The notes beneath the pieces were generated by a model. That model did not search any database. It was not told the origin of the DNA and saw only the letters and a program-made list of their open reading frames with translations. The translations under genes were made by a program, and so were the position numbers. Shown one piece after another: positions 9,666-20,282 of a stretch of 64,000 nt of DNA (its first letter is position 1; each line of letters opens with the position of its first letter). The stretch covers positions 542,614 through 606,613 of the forward strand of contig RPFO01000076.1 of assembly GCA_009746045.1 (NCBI GenBank). Direction: 5' to 3'. This stretch comes from Mesostigma viride. Its lineage: Eukaryota > Streptophyta > Mesostigmatophyceae > Mesostigmatales > Mesostigmataceae.

Positions 9666-10669
9666 AACCACGATTAATTAATTCATCGGACAGGTAAGTA
9701 TGACCATGCACGGCATGCACCGCTTTCTTACATGAGAATCTGCATTGGGGCATGCCAAGATTTCCGCCCAGCTCCAGACTGCACTCGACAAACCATAAGG
9801 ATAAGGAGGCCATCAGCAAGCTACACTCCCAGTCAAGGTTGGACAGTCTCGCCCTTGTCAAACTGGAAGGGCACTGTCACCAAGCAGTTCTCGGGACCCC
9901 AGCCGTCGTGCCACCAAGGTCATCTGCGGGTCGCGGAGAAGACGGTGCGGCCGTTGCCAACCAGCCCGCTGCTGCAGGCGCCTCGATTGCTGTAATGCCT
10001 GCCAAATCCATGACGGGTGTCCTCAAGAAGCAGGCCGCCACTGCCACCCGTAGTCCCGCACCATGACTTCTGTTTGCATCAAGTTATATTTTCTTACGGC
10101 TCTGGCTCCTGTTAGCGGAGACATGTTCTCAACATTGAACTGACTATAGCGGCTCCTTGCTTGGCACTGTCAAGCTTCTCAATGAACGGAAGACAAGAAC
10201 CGCGTCAGCATACTTGCGTAGAGAAGCGTCTCGCGATGGCAAGCGCCCGTGCTTGAGTTGGTGCGGATGGTCCCGCAATGCACCCACAGTTCCCTCCGCC
10301 ATGGAGAAAGCCTGAGAAAATTTGCTCCCAGGCACGATGGGATGCCTGCACAAAAAGTACAAGGCAAAAGTTGTCATTGAGGGTGAGTCACTGTCATGAC
10401 CATCACAGTAGATACTGTGGCGTGAGCAGCAGTCCAGCACAACAGAGGCATCACAAGAGAACCAAATTAACTCACATGATCCTCCATGAAATGGGCGGTG
10501 GGGTGGAGGGAGGGGAATACCCATCTTTAACAGACCGAGCTGTCCAGTGGTACACGTGCGGGCTCCACGAAACCCAAATGCGGGAGCCCTCCTACAATCT
10601 CAAAAGAAACATTGCGACCAAAATCGTGGGACCTACGGCAAGTCATCCTGTAGACACTTAAACGACCAC
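9666..10669. other. Unassigned region, possibly part of a plus-strand gene
   Basis: A good splice-donor consensus (CAGGTAAGTATG near 9690) and an open frame at 9752-10066, ending in a Lys/Ala-rich tail before TGA, suggest an exon. I see no recognisable domain and cannot confirm it. From 10067 to 10669 nothing clear is visible. The nearest gene, the AlkB-like one, runs convergently from the right. Confidence 0.2.
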
Positions 10670-12955
10670 TTACTCAACAGGCTCAGTCGCGGACGCCTCA
10701 TCCACTGGCGCGGCCATGGACGCAAAGCCACACACAAACTGGCTGCTGGAGACCGCGGCGTCCTTTCCTGCTCGGACCTCGTAGGTGAGGCAGCGCGCAG
10801 GCCACGGGTGGGAGGTGGATGCCGACGCGGCTGCAGCCCTGCTGCTGGCATCTGCAGGCTTGCGTTTCCCTCGGGAGCTTGCCATGCCACGCCCTGGCAG
10901 CCTCCGCCCCCCCTCTCCATCCCTCGGACGCCGCGAGGATTCCTGTGGCGCGCCGGCCTCTGGAAGATGATCCTCTGGCGCGCTCGCCAGGGCCACGTAC
11001 GCAGTGACCGCGCCAGCGTTGTAGATGCTCTCGCCCGCGTGGCCGTCGTTGTGGAGGGGCATGAAGAAGTTGCGCTCGGTCGGGTAGAGCACGCAGTTGA
11101 CGTTGTTGAAGTGGGGGAAGCTGCGGCACGCCAGCTGTCACGAGCGGGGGGATGCCGCCAGGACAGCGACCGGTGGAGTGAACAGCACAGCGGGCCATGC
11201 ATAGAGGGCAAATCAGGCCATGCACAGCAGTGTACAGGCGATGCTGTCAATGTCAGCCAAGAGCAACATGTCACACGGCAGTGGGATGGCCTGCCAGTGG
11301 AAGAGGTGCCAACTGGCAGTATCCACAATATTCAAAGACATATCCTTGGGAGGCGCAGTGATGGGGTGATGTGACCCAGCTCGGCAGGAACTCATTTTCT
11401 GTCTGGAGTGTTCTATCAGCAGTACGTTAATGACTAACCTTAACCGTACATTGTATAATGACCGTGTCAGGTCATATGCCCCCATCGTCACACCTGGATG
11501 AATCCCATACTTGCTTCAGTCTACTAGAATGAGGGGCTGGTGTGCTGCCAGAGAAAACAGGTTTATTACAAATACGTGAGAGAAGACCCCCGCCAAGGCC
11601 CCCACATGACTGAAGGTTCTTAGGGGCACACTTCCCCTCTAACTGTTGCGAGGCCACACAACAAGGGCCGCAAAATCACATCAACGCTCTTAGGGATCTG
11701 CGCCAGTCATGAGAACCTGGACTCTATAAAACCCCAAAGCCCACTACCGGGCCACCAGGCTGAAGGCAGGTGCATGGCCACACCCCGCGCTGTCGCCTGT
11801 ATCCCCAGTCCAACACGGCGGTAGTACAAAGGGGGAGCAAATGACATTTCCTATAGGGACCCCCCCTGCCCGCACTTATGGAGGGGGATACTCAGGCACT
11901 AGTGCCTACTGCCCCAAGTGAATGCATAAACAGGTAAGTGAACTATGGCTATCCTATATGAACCATCTTAGCGATGAAGCAAGCTGTTGCAACTATGAAA
12001 GCTCCAGTCCTTATAGTGGGTTCCACGTGCCACTACTCATATCCCACCAAGAATTATTCAGCAATGTGCCTTGGAAATGTCATCACCTAAAAGTCTAATA
12101 ACATTAGACTTCCAGGCTGTATGCATTGAACAATGCAGCTACGTGCCCTGGACACCCCATTCGAAGCAAGCCCAACCCTAAAAAGAAAACCCGGCTGCTC
12201 TTGAATGCTACAGCAAGGTGCCTTGGACACATCACACCTTCAATAACAGAAGAATATCAGACTGTGCCGGTGTGCACTGAACAATCAATAATGCAGCGAC
12301 GTGCCTTGGGCAAGTTCCCTATTACCTGCAACTCTAATCACAACAGAATAGCAAGCAGTCCTTGCCATTGAACCATGACCTATGCAGCAACGTGCCTTGG
12401 GCATCACTTTTTCGCGGAATTCGTCGTGCAGTCGGTCCCTGAAGCGATCCAGCAGGGTGACGATGTGCGGTGGAAAGGAGGTCGCCCGCTGCCGGTACGT
12501 TGCGCCCGCCATACTTGTAGATGACGTCGCCGGCGCCGCCCTGGTACATGTAGCCGATCTGAGATCCGGGGAGTAGGGGGGGGAGAGGAGAAGAGCCACC
12601 CGCACAGGTGTTTGTGCGCACAGTCAGTGGGCCGCAGCCACACACCAGGAGTGTGTCTGCAGTTGCTCACTAGTGACATGTCTGCAGCAAGTCACCGGGA
12701 ACCTGTTAGCCTTGAAGATGTGCACAATGCATCCACGGATGGTGCCCATTTGTGCAACAGCGGTGGCTGCTCCCTCCTCCCCCACTCAACAGTAGCGTCC
12801 CCCAACCCACTCACCAGTATGCCCCCCCACCCACTCACCTTGAGCGTGTCCGCCTTAAAGATGCGCACAAGGTCCGACTCAGCGCCGCGGCCAAAGAGGA
12901 GGTTCCAGAGCAGCTTTGGGACGGTGGGGGGGGAGATCACCCACCCATGGGCCAG
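10670..12955 (-). CDS. AlkB-like 2-oxoglutarate/Fe(II) oxygenase, partial, three exons
   Basis: Minus-strand exons at 12955-12839 (39 codons, acceptor after a pyrimidine run, donor GTGAGT), 12558-12408 and 11134-10670 join in the order expected for AlkB-family oxygenases. A YKYGG segment is followed by FPPHIVTLLDRFRDRL, then FNNVNCVLYP and LHNDG, the HxD iron-ligand pattern. Such enzymes oxidatively demethylate nucleic acids or proteins. The C-terminal part after about residue APED is low complexity, and I could not place the second His or the Arg. Exon 2 is 151 nt and its start and end use different frames, so an indel, a sequence error or a missed mini-intron is present. Upstream exons were not found. 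Confidence 0.45.
12057..12400. repeat. Degenerate tandem repeat (about 80-bp period) in an AlkB-gene intron
   Basis: A motif like GCAGCAACGTGCCTTGG recurs near 12056, 12136, 12211, 12292 and 12383, with intervening sequence partly similar (ACTGTG...GTGCACTGAACAAT). The array lies in the intron between the second and third recognised exons and touches the edge of exon 2. Confidence 0.5.
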
Positions 12956-14038
12956 CTGCCAGGGGGGGTCAATCCAGCATCCAAATCCACCACACATTGA
13001 CGGGACAAGCAACAAGCAAAACAAGTGAATCGAGAAGCCAAACCAGGCAGGGGAAAAACGGAAAGGATGGCCTTTGTAACTGATGCACGGTGTCGCAGTG
13101 GCTGGTGTCGCAGCGGCGAACATCTCAGGTTCCACAATACCTGGCCAGCAAGATGTCAGCCACAAGCGCCAGCAGAAGACCATGATAGTACATCGCGCCG
13201 CATTACGCATGGCATAGGATGCACAGCATGGCCCCAGGGGTCTGCTGAATTCTCCAGGGCCATGGTAGCGTGAGCCTGATGGCTCAAGGGGTAAGGCTGC
13301 CTCAGTAATACTTCGCAATATACCCTACATGCCGAACAGGCGATGAAGCGAGAGCTGCCATAAATAACTGGCCACATCTTTCATTCTTCCATGTGTTTCA
13401 GGCCGAACTGGCCTCATGATGACTGCTTACATCACGCTCCATTGACCTGGCTGCAGTGGCTACCCTTACAAGAGCAAGTCAGAAAACCACGAAAGACCTT
13501 CTGCACAAAGCATCCCAAGCTTAGCCATTAGAGCCACAGATAGCAGCCGTTGTTCCAAAAAAACTCAAATGGATCGCTGCTTCTGAAATATCAAGCTGCA
13601 CGCTTCGACCCCATAGTAGGTCCAACCCATCGTTTATCCCTTATCCCCTGGCCTCATATCAAGTAACATAATTAAGGGAGAGGACATATCTACGGGTCTA
13701 TTTAGTTGGATAAAGTAGAGACCTTTCTAACCACCTCCAACGCGCGGACGGGGTGGAGGCACAAGGGGGGTAGAACGACTGCGGGGCGGAAGCCCATGTA
13801 CAAACGCAACAAACCTGTAACCATGGGCAATATATGCTCCAGCAGCATGACCAGTGCGGCGCAAGAAGGGAGAGCAAGACACAGTGAGAACCCCAAGGTG
13901 GCCAAGCAAGGACTGAGGCCAAGGACGGTGGGGGGTGACCCTTCCATTTGGACGGATGACACGGAGAGGGTGATACGCCGAGGTAGAGAGGACGGTGGAG
14001 CGATGAACAGAGGGCGGCCTGAAAGATCTATTCAATTG
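12956..14038. other. Region upstream of the AlkB-like exons
   Basis: It should hold the 5' exons of the AlkB-like gene, but I cannot identify one. ORFs on both strands at 13700-14160 look like composition effects. No repeats with other parts of the window were noticed before 14039. Confidence 0.3.
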
Positions 14039-14736
14039 ACCGTGGAACTCCAGGGTAACCAGACTCTTTATTATAAAACAATGAGTGGAGCACATACAAA
14101 AGGCAGGCCACATCCCGGCCGCCGATCCTCATGGGAACACTTATTGCTTGTCAAAGGCTAGCCTTACCCCCAAAACACGCAGGGAGGGCGGGCGGGAAAA
14201 GAAAAGAGGCCGACCTTAGCTAAGTGGGTTTGCTTTTGTCTTTTTTGCGTGTAACGCGGCCTTGGCCCGGACGGCATTTTTTCGCCACGCTGAACAAATG
14301 ACTCAAACTGGCGTTCTAATTGCCGGTGGCTTATGCAAGGCTGCCGGGGTTATTAGGTCACATATTGCGTGAAAGAAACAATCTAGATCTAGTGAATCAT
14401 TAAGTCATAGACAGTGGCAGGCAAAATCGCAACGTAGCTCCTGCCACCTGGCCAGGAAAACTGGCCAAATCTTTGGCCACTACCGATCCGCATCAAACCG
14501 CACCGGCCTCAAAAGGTATGGCACGTGAACCCTATAACCTAGCTATAGCGGCTATCCTTCCATCTCACTATAAAGAAACTATGTTCAGAGAACCACGATT
14601 CTATTAACCGTGGAACTCCAGGGTAACCAGACTCTTAATTTAAAAAATGAGTGGAGAACATACAAAAGGCAGGCCACATCCCGGCCACCGATGCTCATAG
14701 GAACACTTATTGCTTGTCAAAGGCTAGCCTTACCCT
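14039..14736. repeat. Pair of 130-bp direct repeats flanking RptA copy 2
   Basis: Bases 14039-14168 and 14607-14736 are near-identical direct repeats, from ACCGTGGAACTCC to GGCTAGCCTTACCC. Between them, 14193-14600 is an uninterrupted copy of RptA. The layout lies just downstream of the DIRS-like recombinase and could be part of that element's terminal repeat system, but this is not demonstrated. Confidence 0.6.
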
Positions 14737-14822
14737 TACATCCCTATCTGGCGATCCATGCCAGGGGCAAAAACCTATCATAAACCTATCAAATGGACAA
14801 CCAAACAAGGTGGAGGGCAGTT

Positions 14823-15771
14823 TTAAAATAGCCCGCCAGGCCAGCCAAACGGGGGGCAGGCGGCCACGGCCCGAAGAAGAACCTCAGGATGCTCCACCTC
14901 CAAACTGCGGTGCAAGCCCACATAATGGGCAACCGTGGAGCTGGTAAGCCAGCGCCCCCGGCCCTGGATGTCCCCCAGGCTGCGACCCTCAAGGAAATCA
15001 TGAGTGGCACCCCTGTGCCGCAGCCCGTGAATTGCGAAAATCTGGGCGACCCCAAGGACTGAGCCGCATCCTGACAAATGCGTCTGAATTGCGGGTAGGT
15101 GAAAGGGAACACATGCTCCCAGGCGTGCTTGCCCGCGATGCAGTGGCGGAGGATGGTTTCAGACATCACATCTTCTACCACCACCGACTGAGGTCCTTGC
15201 CCTTAGAGGTCTTGGTAGATCTCACAAGCAAGGCGTTAGGCGCCCAGCGGAGCCGGCCCAAGCCGAACGTCAGGCTGGAGGCGCACATGGCCGACGCGGA
15301 GGTTCAGCGCCTCCGAGATGAGCAGGTAATGGCGGAACACGATGACCACCAGCAGGCCCGCAAGGCGTTGACCTTGCATTCCCATCGTGCTGGCTATTGC
15401 AAACGCCGCCTCCCATGGAATGGGATGAGGGGCACGGGGTGGAACAAGCGGGGAGGAGGGGCACGGGGGGGCACAAGTGTTTTCCACCCAGCGAGGACGC
15501 TGGCCACGGGCCAAGTCCCACGGCTTCACCATACCGGGGTAATAAAGTTGCAACAACCCCATCAAGGCATTGACACACGTCTTGCGGCTGTAGCCCCGAA
15601 AGTGAGCCCAGGCAACATACGCACAAAATGTCTCTTCAAGGGTGTCAGCGCGTGACGATGACCTGTCCGCCCGCCCGCCAGCCTCCCACCAAGTCAAGAG
15701 GGAATCAAGGCCACGACGATAGGCCAGCAAGGTAGCCGGCTTTACTTTCCCTTCTAGCGATGGAAGGTAGC
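14823..15771 (-). pseudogene. Tyrosine recombinase of a DIRS-like element, decayed and truncated
   Basis: Reading leftwards from 15771, a SAM-like N-terminal segment (LLAYRRGLDSLLTWW, ETFCAYVAWAHFRGYSRKT) is followed by a YLLISEALNLRVG stretch where the first catalytic Arg is expected but Leu is seen. Then come HGLRHRGATH (the HxxR box), GRGRW and a final AHYVG carrying the candidate nucleophile Tyr. Three frames must be combined (breaks near 15240, 15190 and 15070), so it is a pseudogene. The 5' side is cut at 15772 by the TA-flanked 39-kb element. The matching RNase H lies at 55094-55397 on the same strand. Confidence 0.7.
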
Positions 15772-15773
15772 TA

Positions 15774-16113
15774 CAGGGTCAGCTCACTTCCTTAGTGATT
15801 TCACTAATTCGGTAGATTAGTAATTCGATTGTACTAACGATTCGAGATTGCGATCCCGGGTCCGATCGGATACTCGTACTAATCTGTCGAATTTGGGGGG
15901 TTTCGACTTCAGTGACTTCAGTCAGACCCGAGTCATTAGTGGAAGTAACGTACTAACCATTCGCATGATTAGCAAATTGAATGATGTCAGACTAACGAGC
16001 CGAATTCATTGTACTAATGAAGCGAATTCACACTAAAGAAGCGATTCTGGCACTAACGAAGCGATTCTGGCACTAACGAAGCGAACTCCAGCGTCACTGA
16101 TGCCAGCCTGTTG
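15774..16113. repeat. TIR and subterminal repeat region, left
   Basis: The terminal 30 bp are mirrored at 55006-55035. Repeated motifs such as CACTAACGAAGCG follow in both orientations (for example 16036-16085). Such arrays commonly serve as transposase-binding sites, which is an inference here. Confidence 0.65.
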
Positions 16114-16933
16114 TGTCAGCCGTAGTGGGCCAAGGCAGTCCCGGCACTAGTTTTTCGGCCGACAGTTAGCCGAATTAGTGGGACGACACTAATGTATTTT
16201 TCCAGGCTATTTAATTCGTGCTACGAATTTTTAGTGCTGCGTTTCAGGTCCGAGATGCTATACGGACCACTATACTAGACTCTTTGTGGTTATTTTCAGG
16301 GTCGAGATGCTATGTGAAATGTTACGAGATATTCTAGTGCCCATGATACTGTGAGGGCTTCGTATCTGTGAGTTCGACGGAATCTTTTAGTCCGCTTGTC
16401 TGTCTATGCGACTTTTGGACTTGTACGTTTTTCTGCCGTTTGTGTCTCAGACTACTAGCCGTTGTGATGCTAAAAGGGATCCGCGCTTCGCGCAGTACTT
16501 TAGACTGTACCGTTCGAGAAAAGTGTACCTCTGTGTAGGCGCGTTGCGCCACACCTCCTATGTTTGATGCTGCCTTGGAGGCGCTGCGACTTTGCTCCAG
16601 CATGTCATACATTGCATTCTACTAGTCCTGATTTTGGTACGCCGCGCCACCTACCAGTGTGAGCGCCGGCACTTGTGGTGGCCCACACCTATGTTGTATG
16701 AGCCGTAAGATTTTATATCGACGGTCAAAAGTGCTCAGCCGCCACACATGACCTAGGACAAAAGTGATGCACCTGTGCACGATGCTCTAGTTCTCACGTA
16801 ATTTATACCACTGGACCCCAGCCATGGAGTCCGGGGTTTGTGGGGCTCGGAACAATTGAAAGTAATGTGTTTTTAATACAACATTCCTTTATGATTGGAA
16901 AGATCGTTCCTCCAATACCTTAATTGTTCAACA
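16114..16933 (+). repeat. Gag-only element, 5' LTR
   Basis: 820 bp, TGTCAGCC...TTGTTCAACA, one base different from the 3' LTR. Confidence 0.9.
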
Positions 16934-16945
16934 TGGTATCGGGCC
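16934..16945 (+). promoter_or_regulatory. Primer binding site resembling the initiator-Met tRNA complement
   Basis: TGGTATCGGGCC starts directly at the LTR end. Plant and algal Copia elements commonly use TGGTATCAGAGC, so this is a close variant. Confidence 0.75.
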
Positions 16946-17304
16946 AGAAAGTGACAGGCAAAATCTGGTGAAGCCAAGCTTCATACACTTCACCTTGTCC
17001 AAGACTGTGAGGGGGACGCCCCACGTCTACATTGCAGTCGTTGGATGCGCCTTTTTCGCTTCTTCTTGTTGAAATCGGGCCACCCAATTTGTGGGAGGTG
17101 TTCTTCTTGAGGGAACTGCAGTGTTCTGCTGAAAGTGTAAGACCCTTGGCATAAGGGCCACTTGAGTATTGGGAAGGTTGTCTTTATTCTTGAAGAATCT
17201 TTCCTGTGGAGACGTTTTCCTTTGGAGAAAACGTTTTTCTGTTCTTCCTGGGCAGTAAAAATCTGGTTTTTCTGCAACATTTTTCAGTGGGGAGAAACTT
17301 GTCT

Positions 17305-17583
17305 ATGCAAAGAGATTTAACCACTGCTCTGTGGTGTCCCAGATCTGCTGGAGATCCTATTGTCATTCCGGATCCTGATTACAACACCGGCCATCAGGGG
17401 GTGTCCCCTTCTCCGAACAGAGCATCTGTGGAAGTACAGTATAGGGGCACCAGTTTTAATTGGGAGATCGTGTGCACCCCTCGAACTCTGCGCCGTTTGG
17501 CGGAATTTTTAGACCAGCTCATCCCTGAGGAGTCCACAATAGTTCCTGAGAATCCTACAGTTCGTCCTACTGGTGAGGAGTGA
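17305..17583 (+). CDS. Short ORF upstream of gag in the gag-only element
   Basis: A 92-codon frame from ATG 17305 (a longer version starts at 17206) ends 30 bp before the gag ATG. The product has a GTSFNWEIVCTPRTLRRLAEF segment and acidic, Pro-rich ends, and matches no family I recognise. It resembles the chromoviruses only in having a small ORF before gag, and does not look like their hybrid-binding domain. Coding status is uncertain. Confidence 0.3.
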   Translation: MQRDLTTALWCPRSAGDPIVIPDPDYNTGHQGVSPSPNRASVEVQYRGTSFNWEIVCTPRTLRRLAEFLDQLIPEESTIVPENPTVRPTGEE

Positions 17584-17613
17584 CAGTGATTGGTGCGACC
17601 ATCCTGAGTAGGT

Positions 17614-18507
17614 TTGAAAATGTCTGGGAATATGACCAATACACAATCTGTTATTTCCAACGCCAAGAACATTCCCACTTTTGATGGATCAGACGTGGGG
17701 AAGTGGGACACAACTGTTATCAGGTTTCAGCGTCTCTTGAAGGCGCATGAGTTGCAGGGGGTTTTGACTGGTGATGTCACCGATGCAAAGAAGGATGCAG
17801 CGGTGTTGTCTGCCATGAGCACGTTTCTGGATGGCTCCGCTCTGTTACTCATCAAGCGGGCGGACACCTCTCAGGAGGCGTGGGCCATTCTTACAGACCG
17901 CTACGGCAAGGACAAGACTACGGAGACGTATCGCATGGAGCTGCGGCAGAAGCTGACATCCAGGGATCCTGTCACGGAGAAACCTCTCCGGCCAGTCCTT
18001 GTGGCCAGGGAGTACACACGCGACGAGTATGAGTCCCTGGGAGGCAAGTTCGCTGACCTGGACCTTGTTTTGTCTACTCATGACGTGATGCCGGCTAGTA
18101 TCCGAGCTGTGATGGCTGGACAGGACATCAAGGTGCACGAGATGTCCTGGGCCGATTACAAGGCTCGAGTACTGAGGGTGGAGGACAGCCTGAATGCACA
18201 AGCGGCTGTTCTCAAAGCCGCCAAGGGGGGCAGCAGCTCTGCTGCCACTGACCCCACGGGGATCCTGGGGGCTTTCGCCACCATGGGGGTGGATGATCGG
18301 CGGGGGAAATGTCACCACTGTGGTAAGCCTGGCCACAAGGTGGCAAACTGTTTCAAGAAGCACCCTCATCTCCGCAAGGGGGGAAAGGACGGAGAGGCCA
18401 AGACGCAGGCCAACTTGACGTCCACTCCTGATCAGCAGGAGGCACTGGAGGTGCCCCCTGGTTTTGTTTTCCACACTGTCGTGGAGGCTCCCGCTGACCA
18501 ACTGTAG
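17614..18507 (+). CDS. gag: Copia-type Gag, gag-only element
   Basis: This intact 297-residue ORF starts at the ATG at 17620 (17614 is a TTG). An N-terminal FDGSDVGKWDTTVIRFQRLL segment is the typical Copia Gag start. A YGKDKTTETYRMELRQKL block follows in the middle. A single CX2CX4HX4C zinc knuckle (CHHCGKPGHKVANC, about residues 231-244) lies near the C-terminus, before a Lys-rich tail. It should bind element RNA and assemble particles. No pol frame follows; the 3' LTR begins 88 bp after the stop. Keeping an intact gag while lacking pol suggests Gag is still useful to the element in cis. Confidence 0.85.
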   Translation: MKMSGNMTNTQSVISNAKNIPTFDGSDVGKWDTTVIRFQRLLKAHELQGVLTGDVTDAKKDAAVLSAMSTFLDGSALLLIKRADTSQEAWAILTDRYGKDKTTETYRMELRQKLTSRDPVTEKPLRPVLVAREYTRDEYESLGGKFADLDLVLSTHDVMPASIRAVMAGQDIKVHEMSWADYKARVLRVEDSLNAQAAVLKAAKGGSSSAATDPTGILGAFATMGVDDRRGKCHHCGKPGHKVANCFKKHPHLRKGGKDGEAKTQANLTSTPDQQEALEVPPGFVFHTVVEAPADQL

Positions 18508-18595
18508 TATTTGTTTAGTGGTGCGTTGCTCCAGGGGCGCCCTGGCCACCATACCTTTTCGAGTCATTGTTTCCAGCTTGTCCCACTAAGGGGGG

Positions 18596-19415
18596 TGTCA
18601 GCCGTAGTGGGCCAAGGCAGTCCCGGCACTAGTTTTTTGGCCGACAGTTAGCCGAATTAGTGGGACGACACTAATGTATTTTTCCAGGCTATTTAATTCG
18701 TGCTACGAATTTTTAGTGCTGCGTTTCAGGTCCGAGATGCTATACGGACCACTATACTAGACTCTTTGTGGTTATTTTCAGGGTCGAGATGCTATGTGAA
18801 ATGTTACGAGATATTCTAGTGCCCATGATACTGTGAGGGCTTCGTATCTGTGAGTTCGACGGAATCTTTTAGTCCGCTTGTCTGTCTATGCGACTTTTGG
18901 ACTTGTACGTTTTTCTGCCGTTTGTGTCTCAGACTACTAGCCGTTGTGATGCTAAAAGGGATCCGCGCTTCGCGCAGTACTTTAGACTGTACCGTTCGAG
19001 AAAAGTGTACCTCTGTGTAGGCGCGTTGCGCCACACCTCCTATGTTTGATGCTGCCTTGGAGGCGCTGCGACTTTGCTCCAGCATGTCATACATTGCATT
19101 CTACTAGTCCTGATTTTGGTACGCCGCGCCACCTACCAGTGTGAGCGCCGGCACTTGTGGTGGCCCACACCTATGTTGTATGAGCCGTAAGATTTTATAT
19201 CGACGGTCAAAAGTGCTCAGCCGCCACACATGACCTAGGACAAAAGTGATGCACCTGTGCACGATGCTCTAGTTCTCACGTAATTTATACCACTGGACCC
19301 CAGCCATGGAGTCCGGGGTTTGTGGGGCTCGGAACAATTGAAAGTAATGTGTTTTTAATACAACATTCCTTTATGATTGGAAAGATCGTTCCTCCAATAC
19401 CTTAATTGTTCAACA
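18596..19415 (+). repeat. Gag-only element, 3' LTR
   Basis: 820-bp direct repeat of 16114-16933, followed by the target duplication TGTTG. Confidence 0.9.
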
Positions 19416-19554
19416 TGTTGTGCTACATATTGTGCGTCCTTCTGTGCTGCGTGCAGCGATGGCCACCGCAAGCGAGTAGACGTTTTTTTGTGGCTGATAA
19501 ACAATAATCAAGAGTGTGGTTGCAATTAACTTGGGCACTGTCGGCAACATAATA

Positions 19555-20041
19555 ATGTCCGACGTCGGGTGGAGGGAAAAATATGCCAATATCGTAAAGG
19601 GGGTCAAGGGTTTCCTGGGACAGGTAGCCCCTGGTAAGCATGCTGGCATTCTGCAGGCGGCAATGGCAGCTGCCGGCAGTGCTGAGCCGGAGCCAGCCGT
19701 GCCTGCAGCTGCCATTGCCACTGCAGACGCGAACGCCGCTGCGCAGGCCGGAAAGGAGGCGTTCACGCCGCACAAGACTCTCCCCTCCCCGATGAAGCGC
19801 AAGCGAACGAAGCACATCTTTCGCTCTAATGATGAGAAGGTGAAACTGGTGGATGACTTTGTAGCGGTCAAGGACAGCATGCAGGAGCGCGGATTTTTTA
19901 CGAAGTGGTGCGCAGAGAAGGACGTTCACCCCAACACCGTCAGGGGGTGGCTGAAGAATCCCGCCAGGGTGCAACAGATGAAGACGGGCAAGAAGACGGC
20001 AAAGGCGGTGCCCAGGATGGTGGAGGGCGCAAGACAGCCCA
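19555..20041 (+). CDS. N-terminal exon of a putative pogo/CENP-B-like transposase
   Basis: From ATG 19555 the frame encodes an Ala-rich linker. It is followed by a basic KRKRTKHIFRSNDEKVKLVDDF region and a HPNTVRGWLKNP helix, the layout of the helix-turn-helix DNA-binding domains at the N-terminus of pogo-type transposases. The exon probably ends at 20041, where GTAAGT (20042-20047) is a strong donor; reading on gives no similarity. TA target duplication and CAG termini of the surrounding element fit a pogo/Tc1 assignment. The DDE catalytic domain is not visible downstream. The class assignment is moderate at best. Confidence 0.45.
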
Positions 20042-20282
20042 GTAAGTCTAGTGTATACATATGTGTGTTGCCATTTAGTTCTGCACCTGTGTCTGTCAAA
20101 ATTAGGTGTTTCTGTCCAAACGAAGGATGTGAAGCATTCGAAGCATATCTGGCCAGTTGGTTAGCACTTGGTTAGCAGCGTTCTGATTTGTTTCTCACTC
20201 GTTTGCCCGATGCATGCATACAGCAATTAACGTATGGTCTACTAAACCAAAGCATTCATGCCTATCCGTGCCAATGTGAATG

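Larger units (their letters stand above)
16114..19415 (+). mobile_element. Gag-only LTR retrotransposon (TR-GAG type, Copia-like)
   Basis: Two 820-bp LTRs (16114-16933, 18596-19415) begin TGTCAGCC and end CAACA, and I noticed a single difference between them (near 16149 versus 18631). The target duplication is TGTTG (16109-16113, 19416-19420). A primer binding site TGGTATCGGGCC abuts the left LTR, and a purine tract (AAGGGGGG, about 18588-18595) abuts the right one. The 1.66-kb interior encodes only a Copia-type Gag and a short upstream ORF, with no protease, integrase or RT. The element must use enzymes supplied in trans. LTR identity indicates very recent transposition. Confidence 0.9.
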
